Counted from the first letter of the stretch, positions 51,301-59,193 are shown. The stretch is 64,000 nt of DNA from Flavobacterium sp. SUN052 (GCF_028867935.1 NZ_JAPQNS010000011.1:186001-250000); one strand, 5' to 3'. Made by a program: numbers and translations. Notes: generated from the sequence alone by a model not told the origin.

Positions 51301-51582
51301 TTCAGTACTAACACGCAGGCCAACTCATACTATGTAGAAAACGGTTCGTATTTGCGGATGCAAAACCTGACACTGGGATACACGCTGCCAGCAGCGATCC
51401 TGAGCCGGGCCGGTTTGAAAAAGGTACGTATCGCCATTGCAGCGAACAACCTGTTCACGGTGACGAAATACTCAGGCCTTGACCCAGCCGTTGGTGGAGC
51501 AGCCGATACGAACTTTGGTATCGACATTGGTAACTACCCACTCACGCGCAGCTATAACGCCGTACTGAGCCTTGGTTTTTAA
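48322..51582 (+). CDS. SusC/RagA-type TonB-linked outer membrane receptor
   Basis: A 1086-residue TonB-dependent transporter of the SusC family, which imports glycans or peptides with a SusD lipoprotein partner. A signal peptide (to about SFAQ) is followed by a carboxypeptidase-regulatory-like domain (about 30-105) with PGANVVLKGTQTGTSTDAEGKF. A TonB-box-like segment, DEVVVTGY, is near residue 107. The plug has LYVVDGVPTQ and LKDAAAASIYGARAANGVI. A 22-strand barrel ends in an aromatic strand (YNAVLSLGF). SusD follows at 51688, but no glycosidase, anti-sigma or hybrid regulator is adjacent, so the cargo is open. The AT-rich 230-base upstream region probably holds the promoter. Confidence 0.95.
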   Translation: MKTRLYVFPRSSFWVVLLLMSSIASFAQSNRVTGTVTSADGPVPGANVVLKGTQTGTSTDAEGKFSINVQGSNPTLVVSAIGLKTQEVAVGNQSTITITLTDDATALDEVVVTGYTSDSRRETSGSVSTVPAQQLKTVPSGNVEQQLQGRVSGVTVITNGQPGTSSQIRVRGFGAFGGNQPLYVVDGVPTQNINFLNPDDIETTTVLKDAAAASIYGARAANGVIVYTTRKGQRRAQKLSITYDGLYGATDPGKGQGILNPQEQADWTWQAKRNDLYQAGTPVDAGSFANLAGGQYGAGQTPVLPDYLLVGTRAGVVGQVDLNAERAKYNTNPANGPIYLVIPSNKEGTDWYGAITRTAPLVRQTLGFSGGTEASRFYISLGMQNQGGILKYNDFKRYTVRANSEFDITKKLRFGENIQFTYVSIKGQQGANNGQNVAAEENDVLSAFRMPPIIPVYNSFGGYAGTAAPGFNNPRNPVASRDAQQNNLNTNYLGYGNAYLEYDVIPALTLRSSIGGNLYSYYYNFYNRAQYENSENNTNYTYGEGAGTGIAWTFTNTAQYKAKFGLHGIDVLGGIEALNTGNGRNLDGSGLNPFTTDPNYVTISTTTAGATRQVNSGYGRGVNFYSQFARINYIYNDKYIVTGVIRRDGSSQFGANNRYGVFPAGSIAWRLSSEPFMKDLPWVTDLKIRGGYGTMGNSNNVNPNNQYNLFASNPGNGYDINGANTSISSGFFRSQIGNPDAKWETSVTTNFGIDGSFFNNRLEVIFDLWRKDTKDLLFQLGLPGVVGVRANAPSVNIASMRNQGIDIQLIGRGNVTSELTYEANVTGSFLQNKITALAPGTPYFTGGGTRLGTPVVRNEPGHAISSFYGYKVVGLFQSKEEVSSAPAQDGAAPGRFRYADLNGDNKIDDNDRTYLGTPVPKFTGGFTLTLKYKNFDFVTYLYTSLGNQIFNNSKWFTDFYPSFSGAAVSARVKDSWLPTNTDTNVPIFESASNFSTNTQANSYYVENGSYLRMQNLTLGYTLPAAILSRAGLKKVRIAIAANNLFTVTKYSGLDPAVGGAADTNFGIDIGNYPLTRSYNAVLSLGF

Positions 51583-51595
51583 GTAATAGCAACGA

Positions 51596-51665
51596 GGTGA
51601 TTAGGTAATTGAGAGAACTGGGTAGATTGACCAATTTGCCTAGACCCCTCAATTACCGAATCACC
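51596..51665. repeat. 18-bp inverted repeat between susC-like and susD-like genes
   Basis: GGTGATTAGGTAATTGAG (51596-51613) pairs with 51648-51665 with one mismatch, around a 34-base loop. It fills the SusC-SusD gap. A transcript hairpin here could modulate the ratio of the two proteins; no T-tract follows. Confidence 0.75.
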
Positions 51666-51687
51666 CAATCAACCAAATTAACTAACA

Positions 51688-53427
51688 ATGAACAAGCAAT
51701 TTCTTAGGAGAACGGGAACCACGGCAATGATTTTGCTGTCGACGTTAGCCTGTAAAGATAATTTTCTTCAAATCCCGGCTACAGGTCAGTTGTCAAACGA
51801 CCAGTTGACTTCCCGAGCCGGTATCGACGGTGTGTTGATTTCTGCTTACGCGCAGTTAAATGCACGGGGTTTCTCGCAATCGGCGAGTTCGTATAACTGG
51901 GTACGGGGAAGTATCTCCGGGGGCGACGCCAACAAAGGCTCTAACTCGGGTGACTTCAATGCGCTTACACCTTACGAAACGTATCAGTTGCTGCCTTCGA
52001 GTGGTGAGGTAAACGCCAAATGGAACGCGATGTACGAAGGCATTAGCCGCACTAACTCAGTACTGCGTGTTTTGCCGAATGCAGCTGCTGATGTCTCAGC
52101 TAGCGACAAACAGCGCATTACCGGAGAGGCCCGTTTTCTGCGCGGTCACTACTATTTCGATCTGAAGCGGAATTTCAACATGATTCCTTATGTGGATGAA
52201 ACAGTAGATTACGGAACTGGCATTGAAAAAGTGCCTAACAATGTCGACATCTGGCCGAAGATCGAAGCTGATTTTAAATATGCATACGACAATCTGCCCG
52301 AAACACAAATAGCTGCAGGCCGCGCCAACAAATGGGCTGCTGCTTCGTATTTGGCAAAAACGTATCTTTTCCAGAAGAAGTATGCCGAAGCGAAAGCGCT
52401 TTTCGACCTGATTATTGCCAACGGCAAAACGGCTAATGGCAAGAAATACGCGCTGGTTGCTAACTACTCTGACATCTTTAATGCTGAAAAAGATAACAAC
52501 GAAGAGTCTGTATTTGCCATTCAGGCCGCTGCCAATACCGGTAGTTCCGACAATGCCAACCCCGATCTGGTACTGAATTTCCCGTACAATACAGGATCAA
52601 ATGGTCCAGCCGGTTGCTGCGGCTTCTTTGCCCCAAGCTTCGAACTGGCAAATTCATTCCGGGTTAACGCCAATGGCTTGCCACTGCTCGATGGTTCGTA
52701 CAACACAGGTGCCAATCAGCTGAAAACAGACCAGGGCATCGAGTCGAAAACAGACTTTACGCCAGATGCTGGCCCTGTTGATCCCCGTCTCGACTGGTCA
52801 ATTGGCCGCCGTGGCATTCCATATCTCGACTGGCAGGTACACCCTGGTCTGGACTGGATTCGTGACCAAGGTTTTGCTGGTCCGTACTCGCCCAAGAAAT
52901 TTGTGTTCTACCGCTCGCAGGATAAAACGCTGACCGATGGTAGCTCATGGACGGATGGTTACTCGGCTATTAATTACAACATCATTCGTTATGCAGATGT
53001 GTTATTGATGGCTGCCGAAGCTGAAATTGAAGTTGGAAGCCTTGAAAAAGCGCGCACATATATTAATCAGGTACGGGCACGGGCAGCTAACCCAGCCGGT
53101 TTTGTAATGAACGCGGGTAAACCAGCGGCTAACTATGTGATCAGCAATTACACAACGCCGTTTGCGAGTCAGGCCGCTGCCCGGACAGCCGTTCAATTCG
53201 AGCGTAAACTTGAACTGTCGGGCGAAGGTCATCGCTTCTACGACTTGGTTCGCTGGGGCGTAGCTGAGTCAGTACTCAATACATTCCTGGCCTACGAATC
53301 GCCAAAACTGCCAACTGCCTACAGCGGTGCGAAGTTTACGGCTAATCAAGATGAATACATGCCGATTCCGCTGACGCAAATCGACTATCAGGGTCGCGAT
53401 GTTCTGAAGCAGAACCCAGGGTATTGA
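51688..53427 (+). CDS. SusD/RagB-type nutrient-binding lipoprotein
   Basis: A 579-residue surface lipoprotein that caps the SusC-type barrel and binds substrate. The lipobox LLSTLAC puts the lipid anchor at cysteine 22. The SusD fold follows, with TPR-like helices including ITGEARFLRGHYYFDLKRNFNMIPYV and, near the end, FERKLELSGEGHRFYDLVRWG, both SusD signatures. It closes with EYMPIPLTQIDYQG. It is in an operon with the SusC homologue, 106 bases downstream. The ligand is unknown. A strong hairpin terminator follows. Confidence 0.94.
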   Translation: MNKQFLRRTGTTAMILLSTLACKDNFLQIPATGQLSNDQLTSRAGIDGVLISAYAQLNARGFSQSASSYNWVRGSISGGDANKGSNSGDFNALTPYETYQLLPSSGEVNAKWNAMYEGISRTNSVLRVLPNAAADVSASDKQRITGEARFLRGHYYFDLKRNFNMIPYVDETVDYGTGIEKVPNNVDIWPKIEADFKYAYDNLPETQIAAGRANKWAAASYLAKTYLFQKKYAEAKALFDLIIANGKTANGKKYALVANYSDIFNAEKDNNEESVFAIQAAANTGSSDNANPDLVLNFPYNTGSNGPAGCCGFFAPSFELANSFRVNANGLPLLDGSYNTGANQLKTDQGIESKTDFTPDAGPVDPRLDWSIGRRGIPYLDWQVHPGLDWIRDQGFAGPYSPKKFVFYRSQDKTLTDGSSWTDGYSAINYNIIRYADVLLMAAEAEIEVGSLEKARTYINQVRARAANPAGFVMNAGKPAANYVISNYTTPFASQAAARTAVQFERKLELSGEGHRFYDLVRWGVAESVLNTFLAYESPKLPTAYSGAKFTANQDEYMPIPLTQIDYQGRDVLKQNPGY

Positions 53428-53443
53428 TAAAGAGTGATTGAGT

Positions 53444-53520
53444 GAAAAAGCGAAAGAGTGGCTGGCGCATGGTTTTATGTGTTAGCCACTCTTTCGCTTT
53501 TTCGTTCTTTCTCTTTTTTT
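53444..53520 (+). terminator. 20-bp perfect hairpin terminator after the SusD gene
   Basis: GAAAAAGCGAAAGAGTGGCT (53444-53463) pairs perfectly with 53484-53503 around a 20-base loop. It is followed by a T-rich run to about 53520. It lies 17 bases after the SusD stop. Confidence 0.85.
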
Positions 53521-53525
53521 ATTTG

Positions 53526-53548
53526 TATATATAATTTTCTTATATATA
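53526..53548. promoter_or_regulatory. AT-only inverted repeat upstream of the PadR gene
   Basis: TATATATAA (53526-53534) and TTATATATA (53540-53548) form a perfect 9-bp inverted repeat with a 5-base spacer, ending 26 bases before the padR-like ATG. PadR repressors often bind AT-rich palindromes at their own promoters, so autoregulation is plausible. Confidence 0.45.
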
Positions 53549-53573
53549 TTTGATTCAACAAGTAGCTATAGGA

Positions 53574-53927
53574 ATGGAATCATCAGCCAATGAATTTTTA
53601 CGGGGAACACTCAAAACGATTGTTTTAAAACTATTAGCCGAACAAGGGCGCATGTACGGGTATGAGATTACGCAATCGGTGAAAGAACGTACAAGCGGCC
53701 AAATTACGCTCACATTTGGAGCCCTATATCCTGTACTACACAAGTTGGAACAGGAAGGCCTGTTAGTTACTGAATCGCAGGAAGTTGACGGTCGACTACG
53801 CAAATATTACTCGCTTACCCCAACTGGCAATAAAGCTGCCGAGCAGAAAGTGTCTGAATTCGAACAATTCATGGAAGCGATGCGCGTGCTTTTGCTTCCG
53901 CCACCCTCCTTAATACCTGGCATTTAA
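53574..53927 (+). CDS. PadR family transcriptional regulator
   Basis: A 117-residue winged-helix regulator. The PadR signature is clear: LRGTLKTIVLKLLAEQGRMYGYEITQ (helix 1-2), then the recognition region LTFGALYPVLHKLEQEGLL and the wing DGRLRKYYSLTPTG. A short C-terminal helix probably mediates dimerisation. Ligand and targets are unknown. In Bacteroidota such PadR genes often sit directly before a membrane protein gene they regulate, and here the small membrane protein gene begins 23 bases after the stop. ATG 53574 is preferred to a TTG at 53550 that lies next to the AT palindrome. Confidence 0.92.
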   Translation: MESSANEFLRGTLKTIVLKLLAEQGRMYGYEITQSVKERTSGQITLTFGALYPVLHKLEQEGLLVTESQEVDGRLRKYYSLTPTGNKAAEQKVSEFEQFMEAMRVLLLPPPSLIPGI

Positions 53928-53950
53928 CTCTTTTCTAAAAAACGATCATC

Positions 53951-54469
53951 ATGCAAAAGCTCTCAACCGCCCAAGTCAAGCAACTGCACGATCACCTGAT
54001 TCGGCAAGGCGCAACCGACGCTCTGCTTTACGAACTCCTCGACCACCTGGTTTGCGAAGTTGAACATTACATGTGGATTGGTCTACCTTTCGAGGCCTCT
54101 TTCGACAAAGTGCTGCTCGAAGCAAATAATAAAGCGGTGCACTACCTGAACACAACCTATCAAACCACGATGGACCCAAACGCACTTCGGGGTTATACAC
54201 TGGATGACATTGTGTTCGAATTTAGAAACAAACACTATGGGGCATACGACCTCCGGCAAAGCTATCGGCTGTCGCTCCGGAATGCGCTGTTGTTGGGCAT
54301 TGGCCTTTTTGTTATGCTGGTAGTTTGGGTTGCCGCCTACAACCAACGGTCGTTTACCTATTGGAGTCCTTTGGGTGCTCTGTGGCTAGCTGGGGTGTCC
54401 TGCGTAGGTTTATCGCTGGGTTCGTGGTTTCTGCACAGCTTGAGACAGCGCTATATGGAGATCGAGTGA
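53951..54469 (+). CDS. PadR-linked membrane protein with TonB N-terminus-like segment
   Basis: A 172-residue protein. The N-terminal 75 residues are helical and charged (STAQVKQLHDHLIRQGATDALLYELLDHLVCEVEHYM), a form common in proteins downstream of PadR genes. Then comes DDIVFEFRNKHYGAYDLRQSYRLSLRNALLLGIG. This matches the cytoplasmic start of Bacteroidota TonB proteins (FEFRNKxYGAYxLR), leading into a membrane helix. A second helix follows, and the protein ends without the periplasmic TonB domain. It may sense or modulate TonB-type complexes; that is inference. It is likely in an operon with padR. Confidence 0.7.
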   Translation: MQKLSTAQVKQLHDHLIRQGATDALLYELLDHLVCEVEHYMWIGLPFEASFDKVLLEANNKAVHYLNTTYQTTMDPNALRGYTLDDIVFEFRNKHYGAYDLRQSYRLSLRNALLLGIGLFVMLVVWVAAYNQRSFTYWSPLGALWLAGVSCVGLSLGSWFLHSLRQRYMEIE

Positions 54470-54508
54470 GACGTGATACATTTGTGTATCTTCTGATCGG
54501 AACTCACC

Positions 54509-55996
54509 ATGCTGTACCGCTTAATGCGTCCTGTAAAAGCGCTCCTGATTACAGGAGCAATTAGCTTATCAACTATATCCGGTTTTGCACAAAACCACTT
54601 ACTTCATGCCGAGGCTGAGGTAGGTGGTTTTGTTGCTTCTAATTCATCAACCCCGTTGTGGTTGCGAGCTAATCAATTCGGGTCAGTGCCGCGCTCGTCG
54701 CCAACGGGCACCCTTCGTCTGAGTTTGAGCAAAGCGTATGCCCCTGCTGATACCGGCAGGAAACGGCCATTGGACTGGGGCTTCGGGGTAAACCCGGTAA
54801 TAAATGTGGGGGCCACCAGTCAGATAGTGCTGGTAGAGGGCTATGCAAAAGTGAAATGGAAAGGGGTGGAATTGTATGCTGGTCGCCGTCGCGAACGCAT
54901 TGGGCTAGGCGATACGGTACTTTCATCTGGGCTTTACGCGGGTTCTGGTAATGCACTGCCTATTCCTAAAGTACAGCTTCAAACAGTCGGTTATCAGCCT
55001 GTTCCATTTTTAAGACGGTTCGTAGCCATCAACGCAGGTATGGGGCATGGGTGGTATCAGGCCGATTACATTAAGGGCGTTTTTCTGCATCAAAAGTATT
55101 TGTACCTACGTTTTGGCCGACCAACAGCTCGGCTTCACGGCTATGCCGGGATAAACCATCAAGCGCTTTGGGGAGGCAAAGCTGACTATCTACGTGAACC
55201 TCCCACCAGCGCACCAAACGGCCAATTACCTTCGTCGCTACGAGACTTTCCGTATGTGTTTTCAGCAACGGTTCCCGGCAACTGGGTTCAGCTGGGTTAC
55301 ACAGCATTCGACAGTTATCGAATTGGTAACCACCTTGGCTCCATCGACTTTGGGCTCAGTTGGACTGGGCAAAAAGGAGATTTGCTTTTTTACCATCAGC
55401 ATCCGTTCGAAGATGTTTCGGGCTTATTATTCCTGAATTTCCCTGATGGTGTTTGGGGACTTCGGTGGGCGCGGCCAACAGAAAGCTCCCCGGCTGGATT
55501 TCGGTTCCACCGCCTGACAATGGAAGTGCTGAACACGACCAACCAAAGCGGCCCTACCTTCTACATCACTGGCTCAAAATACCAGGGAGCCGATAATTAT
55601 TTTAATCACGGGCAGTACATTCACGGCTGGTCGTATCAGGGCAACGCCATCGGTACACCGCTTATTCCAACCCGCAATGAAGTGCAACCCGGTTTACAGG
55701 CGCAAAGTACTCTTTACTTTCCCTCCAATCGAGTGCAGAGCGCCTACATTGCGGCAGAAGGACGGTGGCGTGACCGGCTAACGCTAACCAGCCGGATTTC
55801 TTATGGCCGTTATTTTGGCACATTTTTTCAGCCCTTCTCTCAACCTGTGAACCAGTTCTCGGCCCTGTTGATGGCACAAACCGAATTGTCGCGTTGGAAT
55901 AACGTTGGTTTAACAGCGGCTCTGGCCATAGATCAGGGAGGGCTTTTACCCCATTCGGTAGGCGGTTATATAGGCTTGAGAAAACGCTGGAATTGA
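54509..55996 (+). CDS. Wzi-like capsule assembly outer membrane protein
   Basis: A 495-residue secreted beta-barrel protein of the capsule assembly Wzi family. A signal peptide ends near SGFAQ. The body starts with EAEVGGFVASNSSTPLWLRANQFG, a family hallmark, followed by alternating strands including VKWKGVELYAGRRRERIGLG, and ends with strands for an 18-strand barrel. E. coli Wzi is a lectin that anchors group 1 capsule at the cell surface. Here it would fit with the polysaccharide genes at 16-29 kb, although it is not adjacent to them. It is 39 bases after the PadR-linked gene. Confidence 0.82.
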   Translation: MLYRLMRPVKALLITGAISLSTISGFAQNHLLHAEAEVGGFVASNSSTPLWLRANQFGSVPRSSPTGTLRLSLSKAYAPADTGRKRPLDWGFGVNPVINVGATSQIVLVEGYAKVKWKGVELYAGRRRERIGLGDTVLSSGLYAGSGNALPIPKVQLQTVGYQPVPFLRRFVAINAGMGHGWYQADYIKGVFLHQKYLYLRFGRPTARLHGYAGINHQALWGGKADYLREPPTSAPNGQLPSSLRDFPYVFSATVPGNWVQLGYTAFDSYRIGNHLGSIDFGLSWTGQKGDLLFYHQHPFEDVSGLLFLNFPDGVWGLRWARPTESSPAGFRFHRLTMEVLNTTNQSGPTFYITGSKYQGADNYFNHGQYIHGWSYQGNAIGTPLIPTRNEVQPGLQAQSTLYFPSNRVQSAYIAAEGRWRDRLTLTSRISYGRYFGTFFQPFSQPVNQFSALLMAQTELSRWNNVGLTAALAIDQGGLLPHSVGGYIGLRKRWN

Positions 55997-56009
55997 GTCT
56001 GTAATCTGT

Positions 56010-56031
56010 TAAATTTGTAGGCTAATTAGCC
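56010..56031 (+). promoter_or_regulatory. Candidate promoter box and overlapping palindrome before the M13 peptidase gene
   Basis: TAAATTTG at 56010-56017 fits the -7 consensus TAnnTTTG. Immediately after it, GGCTAATTAGCC (56020-56031) is a perfect 12-bp palindrome that would cover the transcription start, flanked by further complementary TTAAATT/AATTTAA. A repressor site is plausible. ATG is at 56046. Confidence 0.45.
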
Positions 56032-56045
56032 CAATTTAACATCTC

Positions 56046-58118
56046 ATGAACAAACAAATTGCTTTTCTTTCTGCGCTAGGGTTAACCATCGGTCTGATGG
56101 CTGCTACCCCGCCAGCGAGCAAGCCCATTAAGCGGCCAGCCCGCACAGGAAATCCGGCATCAGCTCCCAAAACACCGTTCATCGATCGGCAGAACATGAA
56201 CCTCGCCGTAAAACCCGGCGATGATTTTTACCAGTATGCCAATGGTGAGTGGCTGAAGAAAAATCCCGTACCAGCTTCTAAAACGAGCTGGGGTAGCTTC
56301 AACCTGTTGCGTGAGAAAAGCCTCGACGCAATGAAATCACTGCTCGATGATGCGACCAAGTCAACCACCAAAGGGCGCTTGTACCAAATGGTGGGTGATT
56401 TCTACGCCAGTGGTATGGATAGCGCAGCAATCGACAAGAAAGGCTTCGATCCTCTCAAGCCTGATTTGGCTCGTGTAGACCAGGTGAAAAACAAGGCCGA
56501 CGTGCTCAATGAAATGGCCTATCAGCGCACGCAGGGCAATGGTATGTTGTTTGGTTTTTTTGTTGCTCAGGATCGCAAAAACGTCAGCAAATACCTTCCC
56601 CAGATTTCACAGGGCGGCACCACCCTCCCCGACCGCGATTATTACCTCAAAAACGATGCGCGGAGCCAGAAAATCCGCGAAGCATACCGTGATCACCTGA
56701 CCAAAATGTTTGGGCTAATTGGCGAAGAACCAAGCCGGTCCTCACAAAACGCCGACTTGATCATACGACTTGAAACGGCGCTGGCGAAAGCTCAAATGGC
56801 CCGTGTAGAGATGCGTGATCCCTATAAAACATACAACAAGCTGACCGTTGCTGGCTTATCGAAACAAACACCAGGTATCCCCTGGAGTGATTTGATGCCC
56901 AAAATGGGCGTTCGCGGTCAGGATACGGTGCTGGTACAAAATCCTTCGTTTTTGCAGGCAACGGATAGTTTGCTGACGGCAACACCTGTTGAAGATATCA
57001 AAACGTATATGCGCTGGAACTTGCTGAAAGGCGCTGCTTCGTATTTGAGCGAGCCGTTTGTGAAGCAGAACTTCGCGTTCACGAAGGTATTGTCAGGCCA
57101 GAAAGAACAAACGCCCCGCTGGCAGCGGATGAGTGGTCTGATCGACGGAACACTAGGCGACTTACTGGGCCAACTCTACGTACAACAGTATTTTAAGCCG
57201 GAAGCCAAGCAACGTATGCTGGTGCTGGTGGATAACCTCGAAGCATCGTTCAAAGAGCATATCAACGCCCTAGATTGGATGAGCGCTGACACTAAAAAGC
57301 GCGCGCTAACCAAACTAACCTCGTTTAAGCGTAAGATTGGCTACCCCGACAAGTGGAAAAACTACGATGGCGTAACGATCCGGCGCGACGATTTCTACGG
57401 CAACGTAAAAGCTGCCAGCAAGTGGTCGTACAACTACAATATTACCCGTCTCGGCCAACCTGTTGACAAAACAGAATGGGGCATGACTCCGCCAACGGTA
57501 AATGCCTACTACAACCCTGTAAACAATGAAATTGCGTTTCCGGCAGCTATTTTGCAGTTCCCGTTCTTCGATCCAGAAGCCGACGATGCCGTCAACTACG
57601 GTGGAATTGGGGCAGTAATCGGCCACGAAATGACGCATGGTTTCGATGATTCGGGTCGCCAGTATGATGCTGATGGAATTCTGCGCGACTGGTGGACCAA
57701 AGACGACGCCACTAATTTCAAGAAACGTGCCGACCAGGTGAAGGAGCAGTTCTTTGGTTTTAAAGTGCTTGACTCTCTGAAAGTGAACGGGCAACTTACG
57801 CTGGGTGAAAACCTGGCCGACCTTGGCGGACTTGCCATTGCCTACGATGCCTTCAAGAAGACCAAACAAGGTAAAGGCAAGACAGACATCGATGGCTTCA
57901 CACCCGACCAGCGATTCTTTCTGTCATGGGCACAGGTTTGGCGGACAAATATGCTCCCCGAGACACAGGCTCAGTTGATTCTTACCGACCCACACGCTCC
58001 TGGTCAGTACCGCTGCAATGGCCCTGTAGCTAATATAGATGCCTGGTACAAAGCCTTTAATGTACAAGCTGGCGACAAAATGTACAAAGCGCCTGACCAA
58101 CGAATTAAAGTCTGGTAA
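56046..58118 (+). CDS. M13 family zinc metallopeptidase (PepO/neprilysin-like)
   Basis: A 690-residue secreted peptidase. The hydrophobic leader ends near AATPP. The N-terminal M13 domain has the signature NMNLAVKPGDDFYQYANGEWLKK. The catalytic domain has HEMTH at 527-531, with zinc ligands His 527 and His 531 and catalytic Glu 528. The third ligand, Glu 588, is in GENLADLGG with Asp 592. NAYYNPVNNEIAFPAAILQFPFF and the C-terminal HAPGQYRCNGPVANIDAWYKAF are also diagnostic. It probably cleaves short peptides in the periplasm or outside. A single-gene transcript between its own promoter box and a strong terminator is likely. Confidence 0.94.
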   Translation: MNKQIAFLSALGLTIGLMAATPPASKPIKRPARTGNPASAPKTPFIDRQNMNLAVKPGDDFYQYANGEWLKKNPVPASKTSWGSFNLLREKSLDAMKSLLDDATKSTTKGRLYQMVGDFYASGMDSAAIDKKGFDPLKPDLARVDQVKNKADVLNEMAYQRTQGNGMLFGFFVAQDRKNVSKYLPQISQGGTTLPDRDYYLKNDARSQKIREAYRDHLTKMFGLIGEEPSRSSQNADLIIRLETALAKAQMARVEMRDPYKTYNKLTVAGLSKQTPGIPWSDLMPKMGVRGQDTVLVQNPSFLQATDSLLTATPVEDIKTYMRWNLLKGAASYLSEPFVKQNFAFTKVLSGQKEQTPRWQRMSGLIDGTLGDLLGQLYVQQYFKPEAKQRMLVLVDNLEASFKEHINALDWMSADTKKRALTKLTSFKRKIGYPDKWKNYDGVTIRRDDFYGNVKAASKWSYNYNITRLGQPVDKTEWGMTPPTVNAYYNPVNNEIAFPAAILQFPFFDPEADDAVNYGGIGAVIGHEMTHGFDDSGRQYDADGILRDWWTKDDATNFKKRADQVKEQFFGFKVLDSLKVNGQLTLGENLADLGGLAIAYDAFKKTKQGKGKTDIDGFTPDQRFFLSWAQVWRTNMLPETQAQLILTDPHAPGQYRCNGPVANIDAWYKAFNVQAGDKMYKAPDQRIKVW

Positions 58119-58146
58119 AACTTCCGCGTAGATACTTATATCGAAG

Positions 58147-58178
58147 ATGCCGCAACTCAAACTGTTGCGGCATTTTTT
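58147..58178 (+). terminator. Rho-independent terminator after the M13 peptidase gene
   Basis: ATGCCGCAAC (58147-58156) pairs perfectly with GTTGCGGCAT (58164-58173) around a 7-base loop, followed by T6. It lies 29 bases after the stop. Confidence 0.95.
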
Positions 58179-58184
58179 ATGCCC

Positions 58185-58192
58185 TAATTTTG
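58185..58192 (+). promoter_or_regulatory. Candidate -7 box (TAATTTTG), leaderless, for the YeeZ-like gene
   Basis: TAATTTTG lies between the preceding terminator and the ATG at 58197, with only 4 bases to the start codon. Transcription would begin at or beside the ATG. The same spacing is seen at the cyclophilin gene. Confidence 0.5.
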
Positions 58193-58196
58193 CTCA

Positions 58197-59012
58197 ATGA
58201 AACAAACGATCAGTATTATCGGTCTGGGCTGGCTGGGTTATCCACTTGCGAAGGAGCTTCTGCTTCGGGGCTATTCTGTGAAAGGGAGCACAACATCGGT
58301 TGAGAAACAGGTACAGCTATCGGCAGAAGGAGTATCGGCCCATTTTCTGACCCTCAACCCTCAACCTGAGGGTGCGCTTAATGAATTGACTGAAGCCGAT
58401 GTATTGATTGTTAATATTCCTCCCAAAGCCGGAAAGTTTGGCGAGGACTTCCATCCCGACCAAATGCGGCAGTTGGCCGAAGAAGTGCGAACATCATCTG
58501 TTCGGTGGGTTATTTATATCAGCTCAACATCAGTATATCCCGAGCTAAACCGAGTAGTGCAGGAAACCGATGTGCAAACACCAGAGCAGTCGGCGGCACC
58601 CGCGCTGGTTCGTGCCGAACAAACATGGCAGGCTTTACAAACGGATGATTTCCGGGTAACGATTTTACGGTGTGGAGGCCTGATGGGCTACGAACGACAG
58701 GCGGGCAAATACGTGGCTGGACGAACAGTCGACAGTGGCGCTGTACCGGTTAACTACATTCATCGTGATGATGCCGTGGGTCTCATTACCGCCGTTATTG
58801 AGCAGGGCTTGACGGGTGTTTACAACGTGGTAGCCCCTCAGCATCCGAGCCGAGCCGAGGTATATCGAGACAGTTGTACCAAGCATGGATATGAACTTCC
58901 AACTTTTGTAGAACCCGATGGCCCTGTACCCTACAAAGTTGTACAATCTGACAAGCTGATGGCGCAAACTGGCTATAGCTTCCGATACACTAGTCCCCTT
59001 GATTTCCCCTAA
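58197..59012 (+). CDS. YeeZ-like NAD(P)-dependent oxidoreductase/epimerase-family protein
   Basis: A 271-residue extended short-chain dehydrogenase-like protein. The nucleotide-binding loop is ISIIGLGWLGYPLAKELLLRGY, and specificity is hinted by GSTTS at the end of beta 2. Further marks are VIYISSTSVYP, an SDR active-site-like serine region, and GVYNVVAPQHPSRAEVY. The usual YxxxK pair is not obvious (residues after SVYPELN differ), as in YeeZ/YbjT relatives that may only bind NAD(P). The substrate is unknown. It stands alone with a leaderless-type promoter box. Confidence 0.8.
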   Translation: MKQTISIIGLGWLGYPLAKELLLRGYSVKGSTTSVEKQVQLSAEGVSAHFLTLNPQPEGALNELTEADVLIVNIPPKAGKFGEDFHPDQMRQLAEEVRTSSVRWVIYISSTSVYPELNRVVQETDVQTPEQSAAPALVRAEQTWQALQTDDFRVTILRCGGLMGYERQAGKYVAGRTVDSGAVPVNYIHRDDAVGLITAVIEQGLTGVYNVVAPQHPSRAEVYRDSCTKHGYELPTFVEPDGPVPYKVVQSDKLMAQTGYSFRYTSPLDFP

Positions 59013-59141
59013 GTTGCGCCGAGTTTAGTGGCCGGGTTTTGCAGCGTCTTGCTTCGGCAAAACAGCGTTCAACAACAACCGGTATTTTTTGTCACGGCAT
59101 TCGTCAGCACTTTAAAATTACCTTAAAATAGCTGATAATGA

Positions 59142-59188
59142 GGTTATCAATTCTTTAAAAGTAGATTAGATTTACAGAATTGATAACC
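59142..59188. promoter_or_regulatory. 13-bp perfect inverted repeat upstream of the coiled-coil gene
   Basis: GGTTATCAATTCT (59142-59154) is perfectly complementary to AGAATTGATAACC (59176-59188), with a 21-base spacer and only 5 bases between the second arm and the ATG. It could be an operator pair or an mRNA hairpin covering the start site. Confidence 0.55.
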
Positions 59189-59193
59189 CATTC

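Noticed and set aside
59032..59097. Possible terminator after the YeeZ-like gene (CCGGGTT ... AACCGG then T-rich)
   Set aside because: The loop would be very long and the inner pairing is weak; not convincing enough to list as a feature.
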